From Eubacteriales bacterium (GTDB taxonomy: Bacteria > Bacillota > Clostridia > Oscillospirales > Oscillospiraceae): a DNA stretch of 8,235 nucleotides. The stretch covers positions 1-8,235 of the forward strand of contig JAUMXS010000058.1 of NCBI GenBank assembly GCA_030528965.1, written 5' to 3'. The notes under the pieces are model-generated. The model did no database searches. It worked only from the letters and a program-made list of their open reading frames with translations, and was not told where the DNA came from. Positions 1 through 6,322 of this stretch are shown here, piece by piece. Within the stretch, counting starts at the first letter, position 1; each line of letters begins with the position of its first letter. A program made the translations under genes and the position numbers.

Positions 1-908
1 CGGACAACGGCGCCGCCGTTGGAGTCGGGGAACACCGTACAGGGAGGGCATTCCCACTTGGTGTGCCGCACCTTGACGGAAGCCTGCACCGGGTCTTCCG
101 GCGAAGGGATCAGCCAGTTGAGATCCCGTACATGGAATTCGGTCCGGAACAGTTCCTCCCAGAGTGCGAGAACGATATCGCCGGTTTCCGGACAGATCTC
201 CGAAACATAGAGTTTCCGTTCATTATAAAGACCCGGACGGCGCTGACCGACGGTGTAGCGATGGATCCCCTCATGCTGACCGAGGCATTCGCCGTGAAAG
301 AGGAAATTGCCGGGAGGAGGTACCACACCGCGGCGTTCGAGCCAGCCGATGTAATCCTTGTCGGGGATAAAGCAGATCTCCATACTGTCCGGCTTGTTTG
401 CGGCGGCAAGACCGTAATCGGCGGCAAGGGCGCGCACGTCGGTCTTTTTATAGGGACCGAGGGGCAGCAAGAGCCGAGCGGCCTGGGACCGGGTCAGGCG
501 GGAAAGCATATAGCTCTGGTCGTTGTCGGGCGATCCGCGGTATATTCCTCCGTCCTGCGAGCGGGCGTAATGGCCGGTGGAGATATACGGTGCCCCAATC
601 TCATCGGCAAAGTCGCAGAGGGAGCGAAACTTGACGGCGGGATTGCAGATGACGCAGGGATTGGGTGTTTCGCCGCAGCGATAGCTTTCCGCAAAGGGAC
701 GGCAGACAAACTCTTCCATCTGCGGACGCACGTCCCGGACGAAGAGCGGTATTCCCAAATACTCCGCTGCGGAGCGGGCCTCCTCCTCTGCAGAGACGGG
801 GCCGGTGAGAAGATGCAGTCCGATGACCTCATAGCCCTGAGAAAGCAGGAGCTTCGCGGAGACGGCGGAGTCCACACCGCCGGAAAAACCAAGGACAACC
901 TTATTCAT
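1..908 (-). CDS. mnmA: tRNA-specific 2-thiouridylase MnmA (C-terminus cut by window edge)
   Basis: MnmA puts the 2-thio group on wobble uridine 34 of Lys, Glu and Gln tRNAs, using ATP and sulfur relayed from a cysteine desulfurase. I translated 302 residues from ATG 908-906. The PP-loop SGGVDS is at residues 9-14. The first catalytic cysteine is C88 in [16 protein letters not shown] is at 110-116, DNDQSYML at 128-135, and the second catalytic cysteine is C179 in SMEICFI. GQHEG and YTVGQR follow. About 50-60 residues are missing, judging from the usual 350-370. The start overlaps the mnmG stop by 8 bases, and its SD (GGAGG, 8 bases before the ATG) lies inside the last mnmG codons, so coupled translation is likely. 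The region between the PP-loop and C88 is shorter than in the E. coli and B. subtilis enzymes. The residue three before C88, Asp in E. coli (NPDILC), is Cys here, giving a CxxC. Family assignment is very secure. Confidence 0.96.
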   Translation of the reverse strand, partial: MNKVVLGFSGGVDSAVSAKLLLSQGYEVIGLHLLTGPVSAEEEARSAAEYLGIPLFVRDVRPQMEEFVCRPFAESYRCGETPNPCVICNPAVKFRSLCDFADEIGAPYISTGHYARSQDGGIYRGSPDNDQSYMLSRLTRSQAARLLLPLGPYKKTDVRALAADYGLAAANKPDSMEICFIPDKDYIGWLERRGVVPPPGNFLFHGECLGQHEGIHRYTVGQRRPGLYNERKLYVSEICPETGDIVLALWEELFRTEFHVRDLNWLIPSPEDPVQASVKVRHTKWECPPCTVFPDSNGGAVV

Positions 909-2778
909 GATGTCCCTCCATATAAATCATCAGTGCAGCAATATCCGCAGGAGAAACGCCGGAGATCCGTGCGGCCCGGCCGAAACTCTCCGGACGGATG
1001 CGGGCGAGTTTTTGCCGCGCCTCGATGCGCAGGCCGGGAACGGCGTTGAAATCGATGTCATCGGGCAGAGGACGATCTTCCATGCGGGAGAATTCCTCCA
1101 CCTGTCGAAGCTGACGGCGGATGTAGCCGTCGTATTTCAGGCGGATACAGACCTGTTCCCGCACAGCGGCGGGCAGCTCGGGACGATCGGGGTCAAAGGG
1201 GGTCAGCGCCTCATAACTCAGCTGCGGACGGCGCAGAAGATTGGCCAGAGAGATACCCGAGAGGGGAGCGGAAGTCCCCAGAGATTCCATGAGAAGGCAG
1301 AGTTCGGGTGTCGGTGCGAGGTGCGTATGTTCCAGACGCGAAAGCTCGGTGTCTACCTGCTCGTATTTGCGGAGGACAGCCTGATAGCTTTCTTCGCTCA
1401 CGAGACCGAGGCGATATCCGATGGCCGAAAGCCGCTCATCGGCATTGTCCTGACGGTGCAGCAGCCGGTATTCCGAACGGGCGGTCATCATGCGATAAGG
1501 CTCGTCCGTGCCCTTGGTGACGAGGTCATCGATGAGTGTACCGATGTAACCGTCGGAACGACGAAGGATCAGGGGAGACTCTCCGCGCAGACGCAGTGCG
1601 GCGTTGACGCCCGCCACAAAGCCCTGAACGGCAGCCTCCTCGTATCCGGAGGAACCGCAGAACTGCCCGGCGCCGTAAAGCCCTTCAATCTGCTTGGTTT
1701 CCAGCGTGGCACGAAGCTCCAGAGGATCCACGCAGTCATATTCGATGGCGTAGGCGGGGCGGGTCATTTCGGCATGTTCAAGACCGGCGATGGTATGGAG
1801 CATCTGCAGCTGGACTTCCTCCGGCATGGAGGAAGAGAAGCCCTGAATATATAGTTCTTCCGTTTGGAGACCCATAGGCTCGATAAAGAGCTGATGACGG
1901 GGCTTGTCCGGAAAAGTCATGACCTTGGTCTCAATACTGGGACAATAGCGCGGTCCGACGCCTTCGATAACGCCGGCATAGATGGGAGAACGGTCGAGGT
2001 TATCACGAATGATGGCGTGAGTACGTTCGTTGGTATAGGTGAGCCAGCAGACGGCGCGGTTTTCCAGCGCGTGTTCGGTCGAGAAGGAAAAAGGTTCCGG
2101 ATCATCGTCGCCGGGCTGGAGTTCCATGCAAGAGAAATCCACGGTACGGGAGAGGATACGCGGGGGTGTACCGGTTTTGAAGCGCCGCATAGAGAGCCCG
2201 AGCCGAAGAAAAGTATCGGCAAGAGGGCCGGAGGGAGCGAGTCCGTCCGGGCCGGAATCCCGCAGGACTTCACCGATGATGGTGCGGCCGCGGAGATAGG
2301 TGCCGGTGGCAACGACAACGGCTTTGCAGCGGAATACAGCGCCGGTATAGGTCGTGACCGAGACCACATGGCCGTCTTCGACGCCGATATCGATCACTTC
2401 CGCCTGCCGCAGGCGCAGATTTTCCTGTTTCTCCAGCGTTTGCTTCATGACCTGCTGATAGAGTCTGCGGTCGGCCTGTGCGCGCAGAGAGTGCACAGCA
2501 GGGCCTTTTCCCCGGTTGAGCATCCGATATTGGATACACGCGGCATCGGCCGCACGGGCCATCTCTCCGCCGAGAGCATCCAGTTCCCGGACGAGATGAC
2601 CTTTACCCGTTCCGCCGACAGCGGGATTGCATGGCATGTTGCCTACACTGTCGAGGTTGATGGCAAAACAGATCGTATCCATACCGAGACGCGCGGCAGC
2701 CAGAGCGGCTTCTATGCCCGCATGTCCGGCACCAATCACGGCGATATCACATTGTCCGGCATCATACAGAACAGGCAT
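901..2778 (-). CDS. mnmG: tRNA uridine-5-carboxymethylaminomethyl modification enzyme MnmG (GidA)
   Basis: MnmG is the FAD- and NADH-dependent partner of MnmE. Together they add the carboxymethylaminomethyl group at C5 of wobble U34. The protein is 625 residues, normal for the family. The FAD-binding [10 protein letters not shown] is at residues 16-25. The conserved cysteine motif [12 protein letters not shown] is at 49-60 (C50), and the second conserved cysteine is C279 in RYCPSIE. The signature [16 protein letters not shown] is at 371-386, followed by [14 protein letters not shown] at 426-439 and a helical C-terminal MnmE/tRNA-binding part. The frame stays open upstream to about 2949, but ATG 2778 is preferred: it has AAGGAG 8 bases upstream, the protein then starts where the family does, and the promoter at 2843-2871 lies inside the longer version. 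It is followed by overlapping mnmA. In many Firmicutes mnmG sits behind mnmE; here a terminator and ddh lie upstream instead. Confidence 0.97.
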   Translation of the reverse strand: MPVLYDAGQCDIAVIGAGHAGIEAALAAARLGMDTICFAINLDSVGNMPCNPAVGGTGKGHLVRELDALGGEMARAADAACIQYRMLNRGKGPAVHSLRAQADRRLYQQVMKQTLEKQENLRLRQAEVIDIGVEDGHVVSVTTYTGAVFRCKAVVVATGTYLRGRTIIGEVLRDSGPDGLAPSGPLADTFLRLGLSMRRFKTGTPPRILSRTVDFSCMELQPGDDDPEPFSFSTEHALENRAVCWLTYTNERTHAIIRDNLDRSPIYAGVIEGVGPRYCPSIETKVMTFPDKPRHQLFIEPMGLQTEELYIQGFSSSMPEEVQLQMLHTIAGLEHAEMTRPAYAIEYDCVDPLELRATLETKQIEGLYGAGQFCGSSGYEEAAVQGFVAGVNAALRLRGESPLILRRSDGYIGTLIDDLVTKGTDEPYRMMTARSEYRLLHRQDNADERLSAIGYRLGLVSEESYQAVLRKYEQVDTELSRLEHTHLAPTPELCLLMESLGTSAPLSGISLANLLRRPQLSYEALTPFDPDRPELPAAVREQVCIRLKYDGYIRRQLRQVEEFSRMEDRPLPDDIDFNAVPGLRIEARQKLARIRPESFGRAARISGVSPADIAALMIYMEGHHE

Positions 2779-2807
2779 TCTCTCAACTCCTTCGGGGGGC
2801 GGTTTTC

Positions 2808-2834
2808 GGTACAGCCCGAAAAACAGGGTGTACC
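2808..2834 (-). other. Stem-loop at the 5' end of the mnmG leader
   Basis: GGTACA at 2808-2813 pairs with TGTACC at 2829-2834, and inside it CCC (2815-2817) pairs with GGG (2826-2828), leaving one bulged base and an 8-base loop. With the -10 at 2843-2848, transcription should start near 2835-2836, so the hairpin would begin within the first few bases of the mRNA. It could protect the 5' end or act as a regulatory site. The pairing is directly visible; the role is inferred. Confidence 0.5.
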
Positions 2835-2842
2835 GGACAAAT

Positions 2843-2871
2843 ACTATATACCATTCCGGTTTTTTTGCCAA
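2843..2871 (-). promoter_or_regulatory. Sigma-A-type promoter of mnmG-mnmA
   Basis: On the minus strand the -35 TTGGCA (2871-2866) and -10 TATAGT (2848-2843) each match the consensus at 5 of 6 positions and are 17 bases apart. The start of transcription is expected near 2835, giving a leader of about 58 bases before ATG 2778. Because the ddh terminator lies just upstream, this should be the main promoter of the tRNA-modification pair. Confidence 0.75.
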
Positions 2872-2877
2872 TAGGAT

Positions 2878-2894
2878 AGCGGAAAATTTCCGCT
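2878..2894. repeat. 17-bp palindrome upstream of the mnmG promoter
   Basis: AGCGGAAAATTTCCGCT is a perfect 8-1-8 inverted repeat. It starts 6 bases upstream of the mnmG -35 box, at about -43 to -59. The one-base centre makes it a poor RNA hairpin, so a site for a dimeric DNA-binding protein is more likely than an RNA element. No regulator can be named from the sequence. Confidence 0.4.
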
Positions 2895-3022
2895 TTGCAG
2901 GGCTGAAAACGGGGGAGGAAAAACATGGATACGGTGTCTGTTGAGGCACCGGAGGTGCGAAGATGGACGGATGCGGACTGCGGCAGATTAGATCCGGGAG
3001 GAGGTATTCTGCGGCGGACGAT

Positions 3023-3062
3023 GATAAAGGAAAACCGCTCCTGCCTTTATCGGCAGGAGCGG
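3023..3062 (-). terminator. Rho-independent terminator after ddh
   Basis: On the minus strand, CCGCTCCTGCC (3062-3052) pairs perfectly with GGCAGGAGCGG (3045-3035) around a 6-base loop, and TTTTCCTTT follows. The 11-bp GC-rich stem begins 10 bases past the ddh stop codon. On the plus strand the hairpin has no immediate T run, so it appears to serve ddh only. It separates ddh from mnmG. Confidence 0.93.
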
Positions 3063-3072
3063 CTGAATTCTT

Positions 3073-4059
3073 TTACAGCATTTTTGCACGAAGCTCTTCG
3101 ACGGGAAGCGGGGAGAGCAGAGCGGGAGGGATATCGAATACCGTGAAGCAGCCGGAGCGGTTTTCCGCCGCGAGGCGATGCACAGCGCGGGCATATGCCA
3201 CGAGTACGCTGGCGGTGAATTCCGGGTTGGAATCCAGATTCAGCCGGTATTCAATGATCTGGCTATGTTCGTTATTCTCTCCGGTACGGCCGCTGCGGAT
3301 GACGAAACCGCCGTGCGGAAGACCGGCGTGGTCACGCTTCATCTCTTCCTGAGAGATGAAATGTACCGTTGTGTCATAGGCGTCGAAATAGGCGGGCATG
3401 GTGACGATCTCCCGTTCGATACGGGCCTGATCGGCATCGGGAGCGGCGACCACGAACACTTCGCGCGTATGTTTCTGACGGGCAGTGAGTTCCGGGGTCT
3501 CGCCGGCGCGCACAGCGGCCAGAGCGTCTTCACAGGGGATGGTGTACTGTCGTGCATCCAGAACGCCGTCCAGTCTGCGCACTGCGTCGGAATGACCCTG
3601 ACTGACACCGCGGCCCCAGAACGTATAGTCCTGCCCATCGGGGAGAATAGAAGCGGCCAGAAGGCGATTGAGAGAGAACATGCCGGGGTCCCAGCCGATG
3701 GAGATAGCGGCGGTCTTGCCGGCCTTCTTTGCGGCGGCGTCTACAGTTGCGAAATGCTCGGGGATACGGGAATGATTGTCGAAACTGTCTACCACATGGA
3801 ACAGGGAGGCAAGCTGCGGAGTCTGTTCCGGCAGATCGAAGGCACTGCCGCCGCAGAGGATCATAACGTCGATCTGATCGGCATACGATGCGACGTCCTG
3901 TGCGGGAAGAACGGGGACATCACTGCTGACAGGTTTTACGGCTTCGGGGTTTCGTCGGGTAAAGATAGCGGCGGCTTCCATATCGGGCGTTTTGGAGAGC
4001 GCCAGTTCGACGCCGCGGCCCAGATTCCCATAACCATAAATTCCTATACGTGTTTTCAT
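3073..4059 (-). CDS. ddh: meso-diaminopimelate dehydrogenase
   Basis: This NADPH-dependent enzyme (EC 1.4.1.16) aminates tetrahydrodipicolinate straight to meso-diaminopimelate, bypassing the succinylase, acetylase and aminotransferase routes to peptidoglycan and lysine. The 328 residues match the usual length of about 320-330. The Rossmann motif GYGNLGRG is at 9-16 and the NADP-phosphate-binding TRR at 34-36. DSFDNH is at 91-96, GWDPGMFS at 122-129 and GVSQGHSDAVRR at 151-162. D94, D124, T173, R199 and H249 fall where I recall substrate-binding residues of the Corynebacterium glutamicum enzyme. ATG 4059 is chosen over an in-frame GTG at 4068 because GAGGTG, 6 bases before the ATG, is the SD and the GTG lies within it. 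The gene lies 35 bases after obg, has a possible promoter of its own, and ends in a strong terminator, so it can be a single-gene unit. Confidence 0.95.
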   Translation of the reverse strand: MKTRIGIYGYGNLGRGVELALSKTPDMEAAAIFTRRNPEAVKPVSSDVPVLPAQDVASYADQIDVMILCGGSAFDLPEQTPQLASLFHVVDSFDNHSRIPEHFATVDAAAKKAGKTAAISIGWDPGMFSLNRLLAASILPDGQDYTFWGRGVSQGHSDAVRRLDGVLDARQYTIPCEDALAAVRAGETPELTARQKHTREVFVVAAPDADQARIEREIVTMPAYFDAYDTTVHFISQEEMKRDHAGLPHGGFVIRSGRTGENNEHSQIIEYRLNLDSNPEFTASVLVAYARAVHRLAAENRSGCFTVFDIPPALLSPLPVEELRAKML

Positions 4060-4082
4060 GCCGTTCACCTCATTTATAAAGA

Positions 4083-4111
4083 ATTATAAAAGTATCAGGA
4101 TTGATACTCAA
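4083..4111 (-). promoter_or_regulatory. Probable ddh promoter overlapping the obg 3' end
   Basis: On the minus strand the -35 TTGAGT (4111-4106, 4 of 6) and a perfect -10 TATAAT (4088-4083) are separated by 17 bases. The start would be near 4076, giving a very short leader of about 17 bases that still contains the GAGGTG SD. The -35 box lies inside the last obg codons. The spacing and -10 are good; the weak -35 limits certainty. Confidence 0.55.
4091..4108. repeat. Inverted repeat between the ddh -35 and -10, across the obg stop
   Basis: AGTATCA (4091-4097) and TGATACT (4102-4108) form a perfect 7-bp inverted repeat with a 4-base centre. It fills most of the ddh promoter spacer and contains the obg TGA stop. 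On the minus strand it is followed by TTTATAATTC, so it could also act as a weak terminator for obg. Operator and terminator readings are both open. Confidence 0.45.
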
Positions 4112-5378
4112 ACTCCATACCGCAGAAACTGATGATATCGCCGTCCTCGATGCCGAGGGCTTCCATGCGTTCATACACGCCGTTATCCCGCAGAACACGG
4201 TCAAAGAACATTCTGCTTTCGTAGTCGGAGAAATTGATATGCGCGACCAGACGGTCAAGCCACGGACCCTCGACGCACCAGACATCGCCAAGCTGCTCGA
4301 TCTCGAGATCGGCGGCGGAGCCGAATTCGGGCTCGGGGGGAACGTAATCGGGCTCATAAACCAGGACCGGGGGAAGGGAAGCCAGCTGTCCGGCAGCTGC
4401 CCGCATCAGTTCGCGGGTACCCTTTGACGTCGCGGCGGAGAGCTCAAAGAGGGTATAGCCATCCTCCTGCACACAGTGGCGCAGACGCTCAAGAGCGGTA
4501 TCGTCCTCCGGCGTGAGGTCACATTTATTGGCGGCCACGAGCTGCGGTCTGGCTGCCAGTTCGGGGGAATAGGCGGCGAGTTCCGCGTTGACCGCTTTGT
4601 AGTCCTCCACAGGGTCACGTCCTTCGGAACCGGAGATGTCCACCACATGAATGAGCAGGCGGCAGCGGTCGATATGACGCAGAAAATCATGACCGAGACC
4701 GGCGCCGTCCGCGGCGCCTTCGATGATGCCGGGGATGTCGGCCATAACGAAGGAGAGACCTTCCTCCACATAGACAACGCCCAGATTGGGGAAGAGCGTG
4801 GTGAAAGGATAATCAGCAATCTTGGGACGCGCACGGGACGCGGCAGCGAGAAGGGTGGATTTGCCGGCGTTCGGGAAACCCACAAGACCCACGTCGGCCA
4901 GAAGCTTGAGTTCCAGCGTCAGTTCACGTGCTTCACCCGGGCGTCCGGGCTTGGCAAAACGCGGAGTCTGCCGGGTGGGCGTGGCAAAATGACGGTTTCC
5001 CCAACCGCCGCGGCCGCCCTTGGCGATGACGAAGGGCTCACCGTCCGACATATCGCGAATGATGCCGCCGGTTTCCCGGTCGCGCACCAGCGTGCCGCGC
5101 GGAACGCGGATCGTGATGCTCTCTCCGTCCTTTCCGGAGCGGCGCTTGCCCTCACCGGGTGCGCCGTTTCCGGCTGTGTATTTCCGCTTGTAACGGAAAT
5201 CCATCAGTGTCGACATGTGATTATCCACAATGAGGATAACATCTCCGCCGCGGCCGCCGTCACCGCCGTCCGGTCCGCCCGAGGCGATATATTTTTCACG
5301 GTGGAAAGCAACGGCACCGTCGCCGCCGTTGCCTGCCCGCACGGTGATATTCGCTTTATCTACAAATCCGCTTGCCAT
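4095..5378 (-). CDS. obg: GTPase Obg/CgtA, ribosome assembly factor
   Basis: Obg binds the 50S subunit and couples late ribosome assembly to the GTP/ppGpp state. The 427 residues match the three-domain Gram-positive form. The glycine-rich Obg domain covers about 1-159, with GGxGGDG-type repeats near 17-45 and 120-127. The G domain covers about 160-335: G1 GFPNAGKS 167-174, switch I DYPFTTLFPNLG 189-200, G3 DIPG 214-217, G4 NKCD 284-287, G5 SAA 314-316. An OCT domain occupies about 350-427, with MFFDRVLRDNGVYERM in its centre. ATG 5378 has AAAGGA 6 bases upstream. It follows rplU and rpmA, the order seen in many bacteria, after a 192-base gap full of stem-loops. I find no convincing promoter in that gap, so it is probably expressed by readthrough from the ribosomal protein genes. 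Confidence 0.97.
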   Translation of the reverse strand: MASGFVDKANITVRAGNGGDGAVAFHREKYIASGGPDGGDGGRGGDVILIVDNHMSTLMDFRYKRKYTAGNGAPGEGKRRSGKDGESITIRVPRGTLVRDRETGGIIRDMSDGEPFVIAKGGRGGWGNRHFATPTRQTPRFAKPGRPGEARELTLELKLLADVGLVGFPNAGKSTLLAAASRARPKIADYPFTTLFPNLGVVYVEEGLSFVMADIPGIIEGAADGAGLGHDFLRHIDRCRLLIHVVDISGSEGRDPVEDYKAVNAELAAYSPELAARPQLVAANKCDLTPEDDTALERLRHCVQEDGYTLFELSAATSKGTRELMRAAAGQLASLPPVLVYEPDYVPPEPEFGSAADLEIEQLGDVWCVEGPWLDRLVAHINFSDYESRMFFDRVLRDNGVYERMEALGIEDGDIISFCGMEFEYQS

Positions 5379-5390
5379 GTGAATTCCTTT

Positions 5391-5456
5391 CCCGAAAACA
5401 AAACCTCAATTTCGGGCTTATTGTTTCCGCTGCCCGGCATTCTCATGCGTTCGGGC
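5391..5456 (-). other. Two adjacent stem-loops in the obg leader
   Basis: Reading toward obg, the first hairpin pairs GCCCG (5456-5452) with CGGGC (5436-5432) and GCAT with ATGC around a GAGA tetraloop, with a 3-base bulge. The second pairs CCCGAAA (5416-5410) with TTTCGGG (5397-5391) around a 12-base loop and ends one or two bases before the obg SD. CGGGC at 5436-5432 could pair instead with GCCCG at 5417-5413, so the two hairpins have a competing fold. The pairings are seen; regulation is inferred. Confidence 0.45.
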
Positions 5457-5460
5457 GCTG

Positions 5461-5473
5461 TATTCCTGGAATA
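5461..5473. repeat. Short palindrome after the rpmA terminator
   Basis: TATTCCTGGAATA is a perfect 6-1-6 inverted repeat directly after the 5476-5505 stem in the minus direction. The centre is too small for a stable RNA hairpin, so it may be a protein site or simply the weak T-rich tail of the terminator. Little more can be said. Confidence 0.25.
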
Positions 5474-5475
5474 TA

Positions 5476-5505
5476 GAACAAGGGCGGAAAACTCCGCCCT
5501 TGTTC
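5476..5505 (-). terminator. Probable leaky terminator between rpmA and obg
   Basis: GAACAAGGGCGG and CCGCCCTTGTTC form a perfect 12-bp stem with a 6-base loop. On the minus strand it is followed by TATATTCC, a poor T tract. A strong stem with a weak tail suggests partial termination that lowers obg mRNA relative to rplU-rpmA. The other strand has no T tract at all, so minus is the sensible direction. Confidence 0.65.
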
Positions 5506-5507
5506 GC

Positions 5508-5565
5508 GCTGTACCGTCATACGGAAGTATGACAGCACACTTAGATGCGTCTTAAAACGACGCAT
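5508..5565 (-). other. Two stem-loops in the rpmA 3' region
   Basis: Immediately after the rpmA stop, ATGCGTC (5565-5559) pairs with GACGCAT (5551-5545) around 7 bases. Next, GTCATAC (5533-5527) pairs with GTATGAC (5522-5516) around TTCC; an alternative fold joins GCTGT (5536-5532 as ACAGC on plus) with ACAGC across the same loop. Neither has a T tract, so they are not intrinsic terminators. They may protect the 3' end of a processed rplU-rpmA mRNA. Confidence 0.45.
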
Positions 5566-5570
5566 GAAAT

Positions 5571-5831
5571 TTACTGCACGTTTTCGTACACAGAGACCTT
5601 CTTGCGGTCACGGCCCATACGCTCGAAGCGAACGATGCCGTCTGCCTTGGCGAACAGAGTGTCGTCGCCGCCGCGGCCCACATTCAGACCCGGGTGGATT
5701 TTCGTTCCGCGCTGGCGGACGAGGATATTGCCGGCCAGAACAAACTGACCATCAGCTCTCTTGGGACCAAGACGTTTGGCCTCGCTGTCGCGACCGTTCT
5801 TGGTGCTGCCCATTCCCTTTTTATGTGCCAT
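5571..5831 (-). CDS. rpmA: 50S ribosomal protein L27
   Basis: L27 sits at the peptidyl-transferase centre, where its flexible N-terminus approaches the tRNA ends. The 86 residues show the family pattern: [13 protein letters not shown] near the start, [22 protein letters not shown], and [12 protein letters not shown]. The SD GGAGGTG is 9 bases before ATG 5831. The N-terminus starts MAHKKG, like E. coli, and lacks the short extension ending in a hydrophobic FF|A-type site that many Firmicutes remove with the protease Prp. Consistent with that, no prp gene lies in the 38-base gap to rplU, where Bacillus carries it. It is cotranscribed with rplU and followed by stem-loops and obg. Confidence 0.98.
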   Translation of the reverse strand: MAHKKGMGSTKNGRDSEAKRLGPKRADGQFVLAGNILVRQRGTKIHPGLNVGRGGDDTLFAKADGIVRFERMGRDRKKVSVYENVQ

Positions 5832-5869
5832 ACTGGATTACACCTCCATTAGTCTTTCATGCCGGCCGA

Positions 5870-6184
5870 TCAGGCGCGGATCTCGCCGATTTGGACCTTG
5901 GTATAGGGCTGGCGATGGCCCTGAAGGCGGTGGTAGCCCTTCTTGGGCTTCATCTTGTAGACAATGACCTTCTTGCTCTTGCCGTTCTTCACCACATTGG
6001 CGGTAACGGTGGCACCTTCCACTACGGGAGCACCCAGAACGGTGCTGCCTTCGTTGGAGACGGCGAGAACGCGGTCAAAAATGACCTCATCGCCGGCCTG
6101 AACGGGAAGCTTTTCCACGAAAAGGACGTCCCCTTCGGTCACGCGGTACTGCTTACCGCCGGTTTCGATAATCGCATACTTCAA
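5870..6184 (-). CDS. rplU: 50S ribosomal protein L21
   Basis: L21 is an early-binding 23S rRNA protein of the large subunit. The signature [18 protein letters not shown] is at the N-terminus and [19 protein letters not shown] at the C-terminus. With the start used here the length is 104 residues, normal for the family (about 102-104). No ATG is available: the frame continues upstream, but the family start coincides with TTG 6184-6182. The nearest SD-like sequence (GAGAGG) is 13 bases upstream, unusually far; an in-frame CTG at 6193 would be only 4 bases from it and would add three residues. A weak or structure-dependent start would fit feedback control by L21. It is the first gene of rplU-rpmA-obg, with a strong promoter at 6275-6303. 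Confidence 0.95.
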   Translation of the reverse strand: MKYAIIETGGKQYRVTEGDVLFVEKLPVQAGDEVIFDRVLAVSNEGSTVLGAPVVEGATVTANVVKNGKSKKVIVYKMKPKKGYHRLQGHRQPYTKVQIGEIRA

Positions 6185-6268
6185 GTCTTTCAGTCTTCCT
6201 CTCTGTAAGAGTCTCGCTGTCGGGGGCGGGATGAAAAAGCATCCACTTATAAACCCATTCAAAGCGGC
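6185..6268 (-). promoter_or_regulatory. Candidate L21 leader (ribosomal protein autoregulatory 5' UTR)
   Basis: The roughly 84-base leader carries the stretch CTTTGAATGGGTTTATAAG, followed by GGATG (6244-6240) pairing with CATCC (6233-6229) around a 6-base loop. Near the start codon, CTCT can pair with AGAG and partly hide the GAGAGG SD-like sequence. Its place directly before rplU and this layout resemble the Firmicutes L21 leader family, which I recall but cannot match computationally. The hairpins are seen; the family call is tentative. Confidence 0.5.
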
Positions 6269-6274
6269 CAAGAT

Positions 6275-6303
6275 ACTTTATCATGTATGTCTTTGCTTGT
6301 CAA
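6275..6303 (-). promoter_or_regulatory. Strong promoter of rplU-rpmA-obg
   Basis: On the minus strand a perfect -35 TTGACA (6303-6298) is followed after 17 bases by TAAAGT (6280-6275, 4 of 6). The start should be near 6268. It begins 20 bases after the csaB stop, and no terminator is evident between them. The -35 lies in the small palindrome GCTTGACAAGC (6295-6305). Confidence 0.75.
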
Positions 6304-6322
6304 GCGTTTTTCGCCTGATTCT

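Noticed and set aside
63..1049. 328-residue plus-strand ORF
   Set aside because: It is antisense to mnmA and the end of mnmG, whose conserved motifs are unmistakable, and its translation has no recognisable domain.
2779..2949. N-terminal extension of mnmG to 2949
   Set aside because: It contains the mnmG promoter and leader, has no homology to the MnmG N-terminus, and ATG 2778 has a good SD.
2925..3352. Plus-strand ORFs starting at 2925 and 2963, each with an SD-like GGAGG upstream
   Set aside because: They run into the ddh terminator and antisense to the ddh coding region, and their translations resemble no family. The purine-rich stretches are probably chance in GC-rich DNA.
4476..5555. 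359-residue plus-strand ORF
   Set aside because: It lies antisense to obg. Long open frames opposite GC-rich genes are common, and no SD or family motif supports it.
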